In this document: positions 1 through 10,600 of the stretch, piece after piece | Layout of the letters: every line of letters starts with the position of its first letter | Position numbering within the stretch: the stretch's first letter is position 1 | Source: Apus apus | Lineage: Eukaryota > Chordata > Aves > Apodiformes > Apodidae | Direction of reading: 5' to 3' | DNA: 64,000 nt | Assembly: GCF_020740795.1 (NCBI RefSeq) | Contig: NC_067289.1 | Span: 21,286,608 to 21,350,607, forward strand | Notes under the pieces: generated by a model | Database searches by the model: none | What the model saw: the letters and a program-made list of their open reading frames with translations, nothing else | What the model was told of the DNA's origin: nothing | Translations under genes and position numbers: made by a program

Positions 1-2385
1 ATGAGAAGAAAATGGAAAGAATGGAACACAGGAGAGAGAGTTCAAAACTCCATAGATAGAAACTCTCTTCTACCTTATCTCCAGTGTTCAGCTTTAATGC
101 TGCCAAAGAGAATCACCAATATTGTTAAGAGTTCCATGAAAGGTAAATGTCCCCTATAAAGCACTTTTTTAATTTATTTTTTTTTAATATCTTGTTTATT
201 CATACATCCAGTTAGTGGATAAAACCGTGAATAAAAAGTACTTCACTTCTGCCTCTCTGCATTTCTCTCATCCCAATAACATCAGTAACTTCAGTCCTTT
301 CAGCAGTTGTTAAGGCACCACAAAAGTACTGTTCTTGCAGCTCAGGGCAAGTAGATAACTTTCTGGAGCATAAAGCCATCTTCTTTCACAACTCTTATTT
401 CTTATGTCATCACTGCCCTTCACCACTGCCCTTCAGCATATGCAAAGCTGAGGCAGGAATTCATTATCTCACAAAGTTTGTGGGATGCCAAATTTTTTAT
501 ATCCCATCAAAATTTGGCCTGCAATTGCTGAAGAAATCAGAAAGAATCAGAAGACTGGAGCTGCTTTTCTCCTCTCTCAGCTGACTTGTTTTCTAGCCCT
601 GACTCTGTGAAGGAAAAGCAGCCAGAGAAGTCCTTGTCTCAGGATACCCTTAAAAACAGGGTTCAGTGTTGTTGGATGCAAAGCACAACTGACATTTCTC
701 ATCCAAGTGGCTCATCACTCAGCACATCAAACTCTCAATGAATTCAGTGTTAATTTGTTGTATTACAAGCTCAAGCTGTCCAGAGTGTATAAATCTGGCA
801 CTACCTCACTTTTAGCTGCTGGATTTTGCCACACACACCTCTCTTCAAGTATTATTTCAATAAGGAATATTTTTTTCTGAAACAAACAAACACAACAACA
901 ACCAAAAAAAAGCCCAAATGAGAAGCAAGCTTTTCTCTCCCTGGGGAAAGGGTAATGGTCATTTTTGACAAGATACAGTTCAGTAAAAACCGGAAGATCT
1001 TCATGAGAATGAAGGATCCTCTCTACACAGAAAAGTCACATTTCTAGCTTCAGGCCATTTTCTCTGCCAAATATCAACATCCTGCAGCTAATGCCACCGG
1101 TCTGAGATTTTATCCAGAAAAATGAGTTAGGGAATTCCTTATAATAATGCAAAGTATTTTGCAGCCTAAATACGGAGGCAGTCACCAGCTCCTCCATAAT
1201 GCATGCTATGCCATTGGGCACAAAACTCTAATATGAAATAACTGTACATTGGTGGCACACACCCCACGATTATTCTGCAGAAACATGTACAACAATTACA
1301 TAGGCAGCTGGATAAAGAAAGTCAGAAGCACCTTAGGCTCTCTTTTCTTTTCAACTGCAATTCACATGTAGCCATCCCCCATAAAAGTTAGCAACTGCTG
1401 AGTAACTTGCAACAGAACTGCCTCGTGGCTCAGGAGCAGGAATGCTGAATACTTATTTCAGTGAAACCGCAAAAATATATCACCCAAATTAGGGCACAGA
1501 CATGGCACTAAGGCTAGTGCTTGTGTTAATCACAGGATGTGCTCCACTGAACGCAGGCACGTGCAGAGGCACGGTGTTGTGTCACACCACGCTTGTGCTC
1601 TGTCCCTAAACACGGCTCCCCAGCTAGCAAAGAGCAATGCTAGCAGATAGCATCCACAGGATGCGAGTGCACCCCGGAAAACCAATATAAAATTGTGTCT
1701 TCAGCTGAATAAAGCCAGATAGCAACGTGGATTCTTAGCCGAGGCTGCCCTCGGAGAGATGGGGCACAGGGAAGGGGTGCAGCCCCTCTAGATAGCAGTG
1801 AAAAAAGGTTGTGCTGTAGCACACTCTGACAGTCTGCAGGAGCACGTTGGAAAGGAGAAGAGATACGCTCTTTATGGGTGTCCTGGAGGTCACTTCACTG
1901 TCCCTGATCGCACCTTTTTTTGCTTCCATCTTATTTCTTCTTGGGTACATTATCCTTTAATTGTACGCAGGAGTCTGCAGCTGGGGAAACACACCGTTCT
2001 GATGTCTGTGTCTGCAAAGGGCAGAGTAAAGGAAAGCAGCAACACGCTGAATTGAAATTTAATTGTAGGTAAATCATATAGAAGAGGGTGATTACTGCAG
2101 CTCCACTGAACTGGAGCCTTACGAGGCTCCTGCCAAGATCCAAGGGCAGAGGAGACATACAAAACGAGGAGACAGAAATTGCAGAAATGCTCTTTCTACA
2201 CCCAGCGCTACGGCTCCACGAGCCCCGCAGGACTGCGCACCCCTCAACAGCAGCAATTTGACCTGCGGAGAGAAAGAACCGCTGAAAGCACCGACAAAAG
2301 GGAGTCACCGCTCTCCAGAGCCCAACATCGCCCTTTGCGACAGCGACAAGTGGGAACCGCAGCTGCCCGGCGCGCCCGCGGAGCA
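1..2385. other. Non-coding 5' flank of GHSR
   Basis: I see no gene here. Open frames are short, lack splice context and do not resemble known proteins. Base composition is AT-rich to balanced up to about 2150, then turns GC- and CpG-rich towards the GHSR promoter. No CR1 copy, RNA gene or other repeat stands out apart from short homopolymer runs. The stretch is best read as intergenic DNA upstream of GHSR. Confidence 0.6.
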
Positions 2386-3160
2386 GGCAGGAGAGGTGCA
2401 GGCAGGAGAGGTGCAGGCAGGAGAGGTGCAGGCAGGGAGAGGTGCAGGCAGGGAGAGGTGCAGGCAGGGAGAGGTGCAGGCAGGGAGAGGTGCAGGCAGC
2501 CACAACCGGACCCGAGACAGGCAGAGCGCTCGGCTGGCGCTGCCTGCAGGTGAGGAACACCGGGGACGAAACCCTTTTGGGCGGGGGGAACGCGGGAAGA
2601 AAGTTTAACAGCTGATGCTGGCAGGGATCGGGACGATGCCGGCAGGGATCTGGCAGCCGCCCGAGGTTTGTGCTGTGGGGCTAAACTAGGACTCGGTCAG
2701 CCAGACCCGCACCAGAGCCCTGGGACCGCTCCGCGCCCGCGGAGCCAGCGCGCCCACGTCTGCTCTGACGCGCCGGCGAGTGCCAGCCCCCCCCCCGGGG
2801 CCGGGGGGAGCAGCAGCGCCCGGGGAGAGGCGGAGCGGGGCCGCTCTCCGCTCCCCGCCCTCCGCACCTGCCCCAGCAGCGCGGCGGGGCGCGCAGCGGC
2901 GCGGAGGCAGGGGCTGGGCTGCGCGGGGGCGGCTCCGCGGGCGCGCCGGGCGGGGATGCGCAGCCCGCGGCGGCAGGATGCGGGAGGGGAGCGCGGGCGG
3001 CCGCGGCGCGGAGAACCGGACCGGGGCCGAACCCCCGCTGCACCTTTTCCCCGCGCCCGTCCTCACCGGCATCACCGTCGCCTGCGTCCTCCTCTTCGTC
3101 ATCGGGATTATCGGCAACCTCATGACCATGCTGGTGGTGTCGCGGTTCCGGGACATGAGG
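2190..3160 (+). promoter_or_regulatory. GHSR: CpG-rich promoter and 5' region of GHSR
   Basis: GC content and CpG density rise sharply from about 2190, peak around 2700-3060 and continue into the first coding exon. The surrounding DNA is AT-rich, so this looks like a CpG island covering the GHSR transcription start and 5' UTR. I found no convincing TATA box close to the ATG, which fits a dispersed GC-rich promoter. The exact start site cannot be read from sequence. A 15/16-bp minisatellite lies inside the region at 2386-2499. Confidence 0.6.
2386..2499 (+). repeat. Minisatellite, 15/16-bp unit, about 7.3 copies
   Basis: Seven full head-to-tail units are followed by a five-base partial unit. 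The first three (2386-2430) are 15 bp, GGCAGGAGAGGTGCA. The next four (2431-2494) are 16 bp and carry one extra G (GGCAGGGAGAGGTGCA). The array is purine-rich on the + strand and lies about 480-590 bp upstream of the GHSR start codon. Open frames crossing it on both strands, rich in Ala-Gly-Arg or Cys-Thr-Ser, are repeat artefacts. Such arrays often vary in length between individuals. Confidence 0.95.
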
Positions 3161-3731
3161 ACCACCACCAACTTCTACCTGTCCAGCATGGCCTTCTCCG
3201 ACCTGCTCATCTTCCTCTGCATGCCCCTGGACCTCTTCCGCCTCTGGCAGTACCGGCCCTGGAACTTCGGGGACGTCCTGTGCAAGCTCTTCCAGTTTGT
3301 CAGCGAGAGCTGCACCTACTCCACCATCCTCAACATCACTGCCCTCAGCGTGGAGCGCTACGTCGCAGTCTGCTTCCCCCTGCGAGCTAAAGTGATCATC
3401 ACCAAGAGGAAGGTCAAGCTGGTCATCCTCTTCCTCTGGGCCATCTCCTTCATTAGTGCTGGACCCATCTTTGTGTTGGTGGGGGTCGAGCATGAGAACG
3501 GCACGAACCCCCTGAGCACCAACGAGTGCCGAGCCACGGAGTACGCCATCCGCTCGGGGCTCCTCACCATCATGGTCTGGACCTCCAGCATCTTCTTCTT
3601 TCTGCCCGTGTTTTGCCTGACCGTGCTGTACGGCCTCATTGGGAGGAAGCTCTGGAGGAGGAAGAGAAAGAACATTGGTCCAAACGCTGTCATCAGGGAT
3701 AAGAACAACAAGCAAACTGTGAAAATGTTAG
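2978..3731 (+). CDS. GHSR: Growth hormone secretagogue (ghrelin) receptor, exon 1
   Basis: GHSR is a class A GPCR of the plasma membrane. It binds acyl-ghrelin, couples mainly to Gq, and acts in pituitary GH release and appetite control. Exon 1 encodes residues 1-251 and the first base of codon 252, covering TM1-TM5 and the third intracellular loop. Visible landmarks are an N-glycosylation sequon at Asn13, Asn47 (1.50), Asp75 (2.50), the Cys102-Cys184 disulfide pair, Glu110 (equivalent to human Glu124 for ligand binding), the ERY motif at 126-128, Trp154, a sequon at Asn174, and the basic KLWRRKRK loop at 224-231. The ATG at 2978 is chosen because the conserved N-terminal region follows and A is at -3; no upstream in-frame ATG is seen. 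The donor is G|GTATGA at 3732. The spliced protein is 352 aa (human about 366). TM helices match human GHSR closely; the N terminus and intracellular loop 3 differ. Confidence 0.97.
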
Positions 3732-6705
3732 GTATGACTCTTCCTGCTCTGTTTTTCCAAAGGATGTGTGTGCTTGTGTGTGTGTGTGAGAGAGAGAGAG
3801 AGGAAGGCAGAGAGAGCTCTGGTAGTTCACTACAGTTGCTTCCAAAGGAAAGCGTTTGTTGAAAATGTTTCATACACCTCAAGATACTCATAGACCAGCT
3901 CTCCTCCTTCCTTAGATTTACTTCTAACTGGTTTGAGCTGGAGACTCAAATAGTTAAACACATGTTAACAACAATCACAGACAAGGACAAATACTATACA
4001 AGTGCCCTGGAGATTTTTTAACATTTTTGCTCTTTGGTTGTGGATACCAATGTTATTTACAGAAGGATAGTTTATTTGATTTTTAAACAAAACTAAAATC
4101 TCCTCAAGCCACATGGCTGAGCTTCAGACTAAGCAAGCAGGATAGGATGTGCACACAGTTTCATATCAAAAGAGTACCAAAGTTTTAAATTGGGGTTATT
4201 TACTAGCATGGCTGTGCCAGCTTATGAAAATTAATTGCATTTTTATATTAGCAAGGCACCAGGATGTGCTGGGCGAGGAGCACTGTGTCTCCTCCGAGGT
4301 CTGTGTTCCTGTAAATTCTGACTTCAAGAGAACAGGATTGAGATGACAGGCACTGGCATTCTCAACTTTGTGTATTTACACTGGTGTATGGTTTAAACAA
4401 CAGCTCATTGCCACATGCAAACAACAAACTTTAACATAGTAAGTCAGTGCATTTGGTGGGAGTTTGATGCACAGAAGTAACAAGTTGTTCTGGAGTTTGG
4501 TGGCTGAAAACTGCAGAATCCTGCTGCTGCTGCATACTTTTATCCAAGGAAAAAGTCCTCCTCCGCAGTGCAAGTCATCCCGTGGCTTTCCGTGGGGACA
4601 CAATGCTCTGCGAGAGGAAGGTTGCATGGGCAGCAGCTCTGCTGTGCTCATTTCAGCTGGGTTGCAATGATGGGCTAATGAGCTAGACAGAGAGATGGCA
4701 CGGTGTCCTAAGTACCTTAATTAGGAAACGGGAGCCTAACTGGTTTTTTGTTCATGTCCTACTTTATTACGATGCAACAGCAGGAGGAATAATAAAACCC
4801 ATGGCATTCTTTGTGCCCTTTCAGCTACATTTTATGATCAATAGATTCAGCCTGGTAAGCGTGACCTTGGAAGTAATTAATCATTTACACTTCTAGAGTT
4901 TCAAGATTATGAATCTCTACTTACCCTAAGTACATTGCTAGCATATATTACCACCATGTTTATATTTCTGTATACTTAACTGTAAAGAATTTTGAAAGAA
5001 TAACTGTTTATTTCTGCCCTAAAGTATTGCCACAAGCACTACAATATTTCAGGCACTTTTTTTTTCTTTCCTTTTACAAGGTCTGAGAACAGCAAGACAG
5101 TGGCAAAACTGTTCTCTGACAGGGAGCCAATATTCACTGAAAGAGAGCAGTCTGATGGAAAGATGGAAGGAAGTTAGTAAGGGCTCAGCACCAGCAGATG
5201 CCCAGTGCAGTCTGCTCTCACATTCTGCTTAAAAATTAGAAGGCACTTTAGCAAGTCGTGGAACATCAAGTAAACAGCATTAACTTCAACACTTTTCAGC
5301 TGTAGAGAAAGGTTGTGCTTCTAGGTCAGTAATTAAACACTTAAATGTATAGCCTGCCTTGCAAAGGAGCTATCATACCCTTTTCTACTGAAACCAGGGT
5401 GATTCTGCATGCGTGAAGATCAAGCTGTCAGAAGCCTGACTAGGGGTAGACATGCCTACATGGGAAAATATTGATTATGCTTAAACTTCTGTTCATAGTG
5501 ACCACCATGGTAATATACATTACACGGATTAAACTCCACTTGTGAGCAAGAGAAGCATCACTTGAATTTTGTAGGTGAAGATACTGAGGAAAAAATCAAG
5601 TGGCTGGGTCAGGAAGATGCAGAGCTGGAAAACATACTCTGAACCTCAGCTCTGTGCAGTAGAGTCCACCAAAAGTCCTGCATAAGTATCCATTTAAACT
5701 TGGGAATACTTGTTCAGAAGTTTTTTTGGGAAAGATGCCTATAGTCACCCCTCTTAGCTCTTTGAATTTTGTTATCAGCTGTGCCCTGGCATGAGAAAGC
5801 AGGATTGCTAACACGAGACAAGAGGTTAACTGGTAAAAATTGCTTGAGAATGTCAAAAAACCTTGCTTGAATTTTCTGGTTTTTCTCTCTCTCTGATGTA
5901 TTAATAGATACACTCAAAGCAATATGAAAAATAATAAAGGTCAATAGCACAGAGGAAATGAACAGAAAACATTTCCCTTTCTCTAGAATGGAAATTCAGG
6001 TGGGCCAGTGTTAAATAAAAAACCACACATTCCTATTATTCTGCATCCATTATTTACATATAAATGCAACCATAGTGATAGTGGAATACTACAGATATAC
6101 TGTATTACTATAGTTATGTACTTATATGTTACATATTTAGTTTTACTCTTCTTGTAGTAGCTTGTGTCCAAAAAACGGACAAACTGGAGGGGTGCACTAC
6201 TTGTGTTCTGACCTTGGCACACATGCTCTCCAAGCCCATGTTCTGGTGTTGTATTTGATTTTTGGGCTTTTGCCTTAAATAATTTTGCTTTTCCTGAAAT
6301 ATGTTTGCTTACCAGAGATAAAGTTCTTCATTATAAACCACAGTGTTGAGTCTGTCACATTCTATCTATCATTTGCTTTTGTTAAACACTGCAGATGGTA
6401 GATTGTTCTACTTTTTTGTCACCATTTTCATTCTTTAATTCTCTATGAAAATGTTAAGTTTCAGAGGTCAGAAGTATGTTATGTCAGGCTAGTTGTGCAT
6501 TATACAGGCAGCCTGTTTAGGTATGATCAATGTGTATTGCCAAGTTATACTCTCATAGAATTAACCGAGAGACACAGAACTGAAAACTGCATTTTCACAC
6601 TTTGTGATTAATTTGGTAAAGAAACAGCATTTTAAAATCTAATTTTAATCACCCATATTTTTATGCTCTCACTTAACACAGTCTCTTCTGCTGTTTTTAT
6701 TTTAG
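3732..6705 (+). other. GHSR: GHSR intron
   Basis: This single 2.97-kb intron interrupts codon 252 after its first base, just before TM6, the position of the intron in mammalian GHSR. It begins GTATGA and ends TTTTATTTTAG. It carries a TG/AG microsatellite at 3764-3802, close to the donor. Otherwise I see AT-rich unique sequence with no CR1 copy and no additional coding exon. If it is retained, translation continues in frame to a stop at 3860-3862. Confidence 0.93.
3764..3802 (+). repeat. Compound (TG)n-(AG)n microsatellite in GHSR intron
   Basis: Interrupted TG repeats pass directly into AG repeats, starting 33 bp downstream of the GHSR exon 1 donor. The array falls inside the frame that would be translated if the intron were retained, where it encodes a Cys/Val-rich and then Glu/Arg-rich stretch. 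Confidence 0.93.
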
Positions 6706-7010
6706 TTGTGGTGGTATTTGCTTTCATACTCTGCTGGTTGCCTTTTCACGTAGGACGATACTTATTTTCCAAATCCTTTGAAGCCGGATCCTTGGAGATA
6801 GCAGTGATCAGCCAGTACTGCAACCTGGTGTCCTTTGTCCTCTTCTACCTTAGTGCAGCCATCAACCCCATCCTCTACAACATCATGTCCAAGAAGTACC
6901 GCGTGGCCGCTTGCCGGCTCTTTGGTCTCAAACCCCTCCCAAAGCAAAGACTCTCCAGCACCAAGCAGGAAAGTTCCCGAGTGTGGACAGAACCCAGTGT
7001 TGTTACATGA
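6706..7010 (+). CDS. GHSR: Growth hormone secretagogue (ghrelin) receptor, exon 2
   Basis: Exon 2 completes codon 252 and encodes residues 253-352: TM6, extracellular loop 3, TM7 and the cytoplasmic tail, ending in TGA at 7008-7010. Landmarks are the CWLP motif at 261-264 with toggle-switch Trp262, Phe265 (equivalent to human Phe279, linked to constitutive activity), Arg269 (human Arg283), and NPxxY as NPILY at 305-309. The tail is Ser/Thr-rich and ends in Val-Val-Thr. The junction residue is Val252, whereas I recall Ala in human. The frame joins exon 1 exactly (754 + 305 nt = 353 codons). A second, in-frame AG acceptor lies at 6752-6753, 48 nt into the exon. Confidence 0.97.
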
Positions 7011-7510
7011 TACATGGATTCCAGCACCAGAGCATCACTCACCTGGATTTTCCAGAAAGCCATAACGAAAGAGGGCGAGAAACACAAATGGCAACGTTCC
7101 AGTTGTACTTCAGGCATCATCTGGATGTGCTGAAAGGCAGAATGTAGGCAGTTAAAGATCTAAAAACCACAACCTTTGAGACTATAAAAGGAGGGACATG
7201 GTCACGGAATTTGGCAACTCTCAAGTATTATTTTTCTGCTGCTTTTGCCCATATGGTGTTTTAGTGCTGACTTGAGCAGACGAGCTGGGCTTTCCCATTC
7301 TTAGCAGGCAAACGTAGCCCTGTTCGCTTGAGAGTTTGCCTGACTTCAGCACCAGCTCAGTCAAGCTGAATTTTTCCAGAGTTAACTTTAGTTTTGCTAA
7401 GAATTTTGCTAGCCTATCCCTCGACCCTAGAGAGAGAGAGAAAAAATTGAATTGCCTCTTTGGAGTAGTAAATATGGAATTTGATACACTTTTCATAATC
7501 TTGATTTTTA

Positions 7511-7605
7511 AATAAACTGACATTTTTCTCTAGATGAGGAAAATGATTTCTTAAAAAAGAAAATGAGAAATAAAATGGATAATTTTTAAACAGGCTAAAA
7601 ATAAA
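7511..7605 (+). other. GHSR: Candidate GHSR poly(A) signals
   Basis: Three AATAAA hexamers occur downstream of the GHSR stop codon, at 7511-7516, 7569-7574 and 7600-7605. The first lies about 500 nt after the stop. They imply a short 3' UTR ending around 7530-7630. No transcript data are available, so which signal is used is a guess. Confidence 0.5.
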
Positions 7606-10600
7606 TGACCTTCATGTCTCGTGCGAGTAGAAAGGAAATTAAAAAAAAAAAAACCACAACCTTACACAGAAGTGGCTCAGAACATGACTGTACTGAAATA
7701 TTTTTTTTAAATATATATGAGTGGGATAAGGACAGTGCTGACTTCAGGACTGCAGTGATGCTATAAAAATACAGAATGCAATCTCCCACCAAAGTCATAT
7801 GTTTTTCTACCAGCTAAATCATCTGTACTTGTTGTGTTCAGCTTGACAGCGAGTGACTTGATGTGTTTGAACTTGTAAGCTTTTAGCTGTTTTGCTATTT
7901 GTAGCAAGTCTGTGGCTCCCTGTCCCTGTGCTGTGCAGATCCATGCCCCCAGGGGCTGCTGAGGACAGGTCTCCTGCCTGCAAACCAACACTGCTGTCTG
8001 TTCAAAGCCTCTTACTGGTAGCACAGCCACCTATAAAGCCCCCTCTGCTGTTGCACTTGTTTGCCGCAGTGTTAAATCCAGAACATTCTTTTTCCAGCAA
8101 CAGGACTTGACAAAATAATAGAAAAATCTGCCTTAAAAGACACTGGTGGACACATTTTCATACACGATCCATAAAAATCTTAAGCCCAAGTGATTTTTAT
8201 AACTCAACTATGCCATTAAAAGGCAAACCAGAAAACTTTCAGTCCTTTATGCTAGTAAGTATGTCTGATACTGCTTCGATTGTCACACCAACAGGTAGAT
8301 TTTGTGGTCCAGCTAATAGAGCTCCAGAGCATGCATGTGCAATAGCAGCTTTCTATTTATTTTGTTCTAATATTTATTACCAGCTGGTCCACAATTGATG
8401 CTCCATAAGGAACTGTCTGTTCAGCAGAAGTCCTGCCACCTCCAGACCACTGTTAAAGCTGATGGGCCTTGTTCCCCTGTCACACCTTAAGCTGAGGGTG
8501 CTGCCCAGGTATAACTCAAAAGAGAATTTGGCCTCTCTTGTATCTACAGTGTCTTTTATTTCACCCAGCTCTTTTCTAGGGCCAGGAGGCTGATAGCTGC
8601 TCAGTGATGTGGCATCCAAGCCTGTCTTGCTTCAGCATCCACAGCCAGCACAGGTTTGATGTGTGCAAACCTATAGATGAAGGGACAGAGAAGCAGCAGT
8701 GCTATAGGAACATCTGTTTCACCTCTCACCAAGTCCACCTTGGTCCCCGTTTTGTTCTCTTGCTTGTTGTGGACTGACAAAAACAGATCTGATGGCAGAT
8801 GTCATGCAACTCAGGGAAACAAGAAATCTGGGAATCTTGAAAAGGCTGCGAAGATGTGAGCTCAACTAAGAACGTCTGTGTAAATGAACTGACCGCACAC
8901 CTGGCATCACCTAAGTGTTTCAAATCTCAGCTGTGTCTGTGGTATTAAATGTGAACAGAAAAAGAAATAAAGTCATGAGACCCTTTATAAGCAGTGAAGG
9001 ATCTGGTGTGTTTGCAGGAGGGGTGGAGAAGTGAGTCTCCCACCTCTCCTCGCAGGAGCTGGGTGCAGCCCTGGGCGCTGCAGGACTGGCCACAGGCAGG
9101 TCAGTACCCATGACCTCTGGGGGGGCACAAAACTGGTCCTGGTGTCACCCCTAGCATGTGGGACATGCCCACTTGCTTGGTTCACCTGTGTCTCAGATAC
9201 AGGAAGCAATTCTGCTTGGACAGATTGGTCCCACAGAGGCCCGTCCCATGCAGAGAAGCTGCATCTTTGGCTTTTAATTTTTTCTCACCACACCTGTATA
9301 ACTGACTTGATTAAGCTATTTAATTTTTTTAAAACTGGAATAACTGTAACATTAAGGCCCTGTCTAGGCTTTAAACTCTGCATATAGACTATAAACATTC
9401 AAATAATGTCATTAACCTAACACTTCATCAGGAGAGAGCAAATTTTAACTACACCAACACAGTGAAATTGCCACCACTTTGCATACAGAAGAATTTAAAG
9501 CACTTCATCTGGGATCACAAAAGACAGAAAGAAGGGGACTGGCCGCTCACTGGGAGGGAGGGGAAAACCTCTCCCTTCCTTTTCACTTAGGAAAATGACT
9601 TGTTTGTGCAAGTCATTGAACATTTGGCCCACTCTAGCAAAATACAGGCATTTTTTACTAAAGAGGAGTAGCCACCTTCATATGACTCTTGCATAAGCAG
9701 GAAAATACTTCAGATTTAGCAGGGAACATTCAAGCATCTGACAGACACTGTAGCTGTCACCCCTCCAGCTGGCTCAGGATCAGCCATTGGTTTTGCTTCC
9801 CCCAGTACTAAAACTTTTCTAATCAGAAGTGCTAAATTCCATGGAGTCACTTACTGGAATGTGTTGGCTCCTGTGGGTGAACAGGGTCTGCTTCTCCAAA
9901 CAGGTACCAGTGCATAATAAACTGCTTTTATATTGAAAACAAAGGAAAAAAAAAAAACAACAATCATCTTGGTAACCTTCACTCGTAAAGTCAACTATTG
10001 TCAGATGCCTCCAGACAGGTATAAACCTCCCCAGCAGCACTGATGGATGAGTACAGCATTGCTTGTCAACAGGGTTATTCCCCAAGCTGTGAGAAATAAA
10101 CTTCACTGGGAAAACAAACAAACAAACAAAAAGTGCAATCAAGAGTTCAATAGCATTTTTTTTTTTCCCTAAGAACAACCTGACTGAAGCCTGCCAAGGC
10201 AGGTGTCATAAATTTGTCTCAGGCAGTAACACGGGGCCAGGCACCTTGTTGGCACCAGGTTTAACCCGGAGGGGATGCTGCGGAAGGAGGCGGCAGAGGG
10301 AGACAACCCACGTCAGCATTGTCTGTCTGTTCAGCTGCAGCACTGACCCTGTGCTCATAGTCTGTCTGTCCTGCTGCAGCTGCCCCGTGCTTGCATCCTA
10401 TGAGTACCCTGGCAAACACTTTCTAGCAGACAAAGAATTTCTCCTCCTCTGCCCAGGGTATTTCGCAGCACCTGGCATCCATCCCCCACCCCGCAAATCC
10501 TTCCCTATGTGAAAGAGCAGGGGTGTCCCCTCCATCCTGTTTTGGGTCTGGACATGGCTTTTGAGATCCTTTTTATGTTCAGGGAAGACAAGAGCCCTTG

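Noticed and set aside
1931-2560. 209-codon minus-strand open frame with Leu-Pro-Ala-Cys-Thr-Ser-Pro repeats
   Set aside because: The repeats are a translation of the 15/16-bp minisatellite at 2386-2499, and the flanks have no recognisable protein features.
2681-3715. 344-codon minus-strand open frame across GHSR exon 1
   Set aside because: It is a shadow of GC-rich receptor codons. It has no domain, low-complexity acidic and Pro/Ala composition, and no splice or promoter context.
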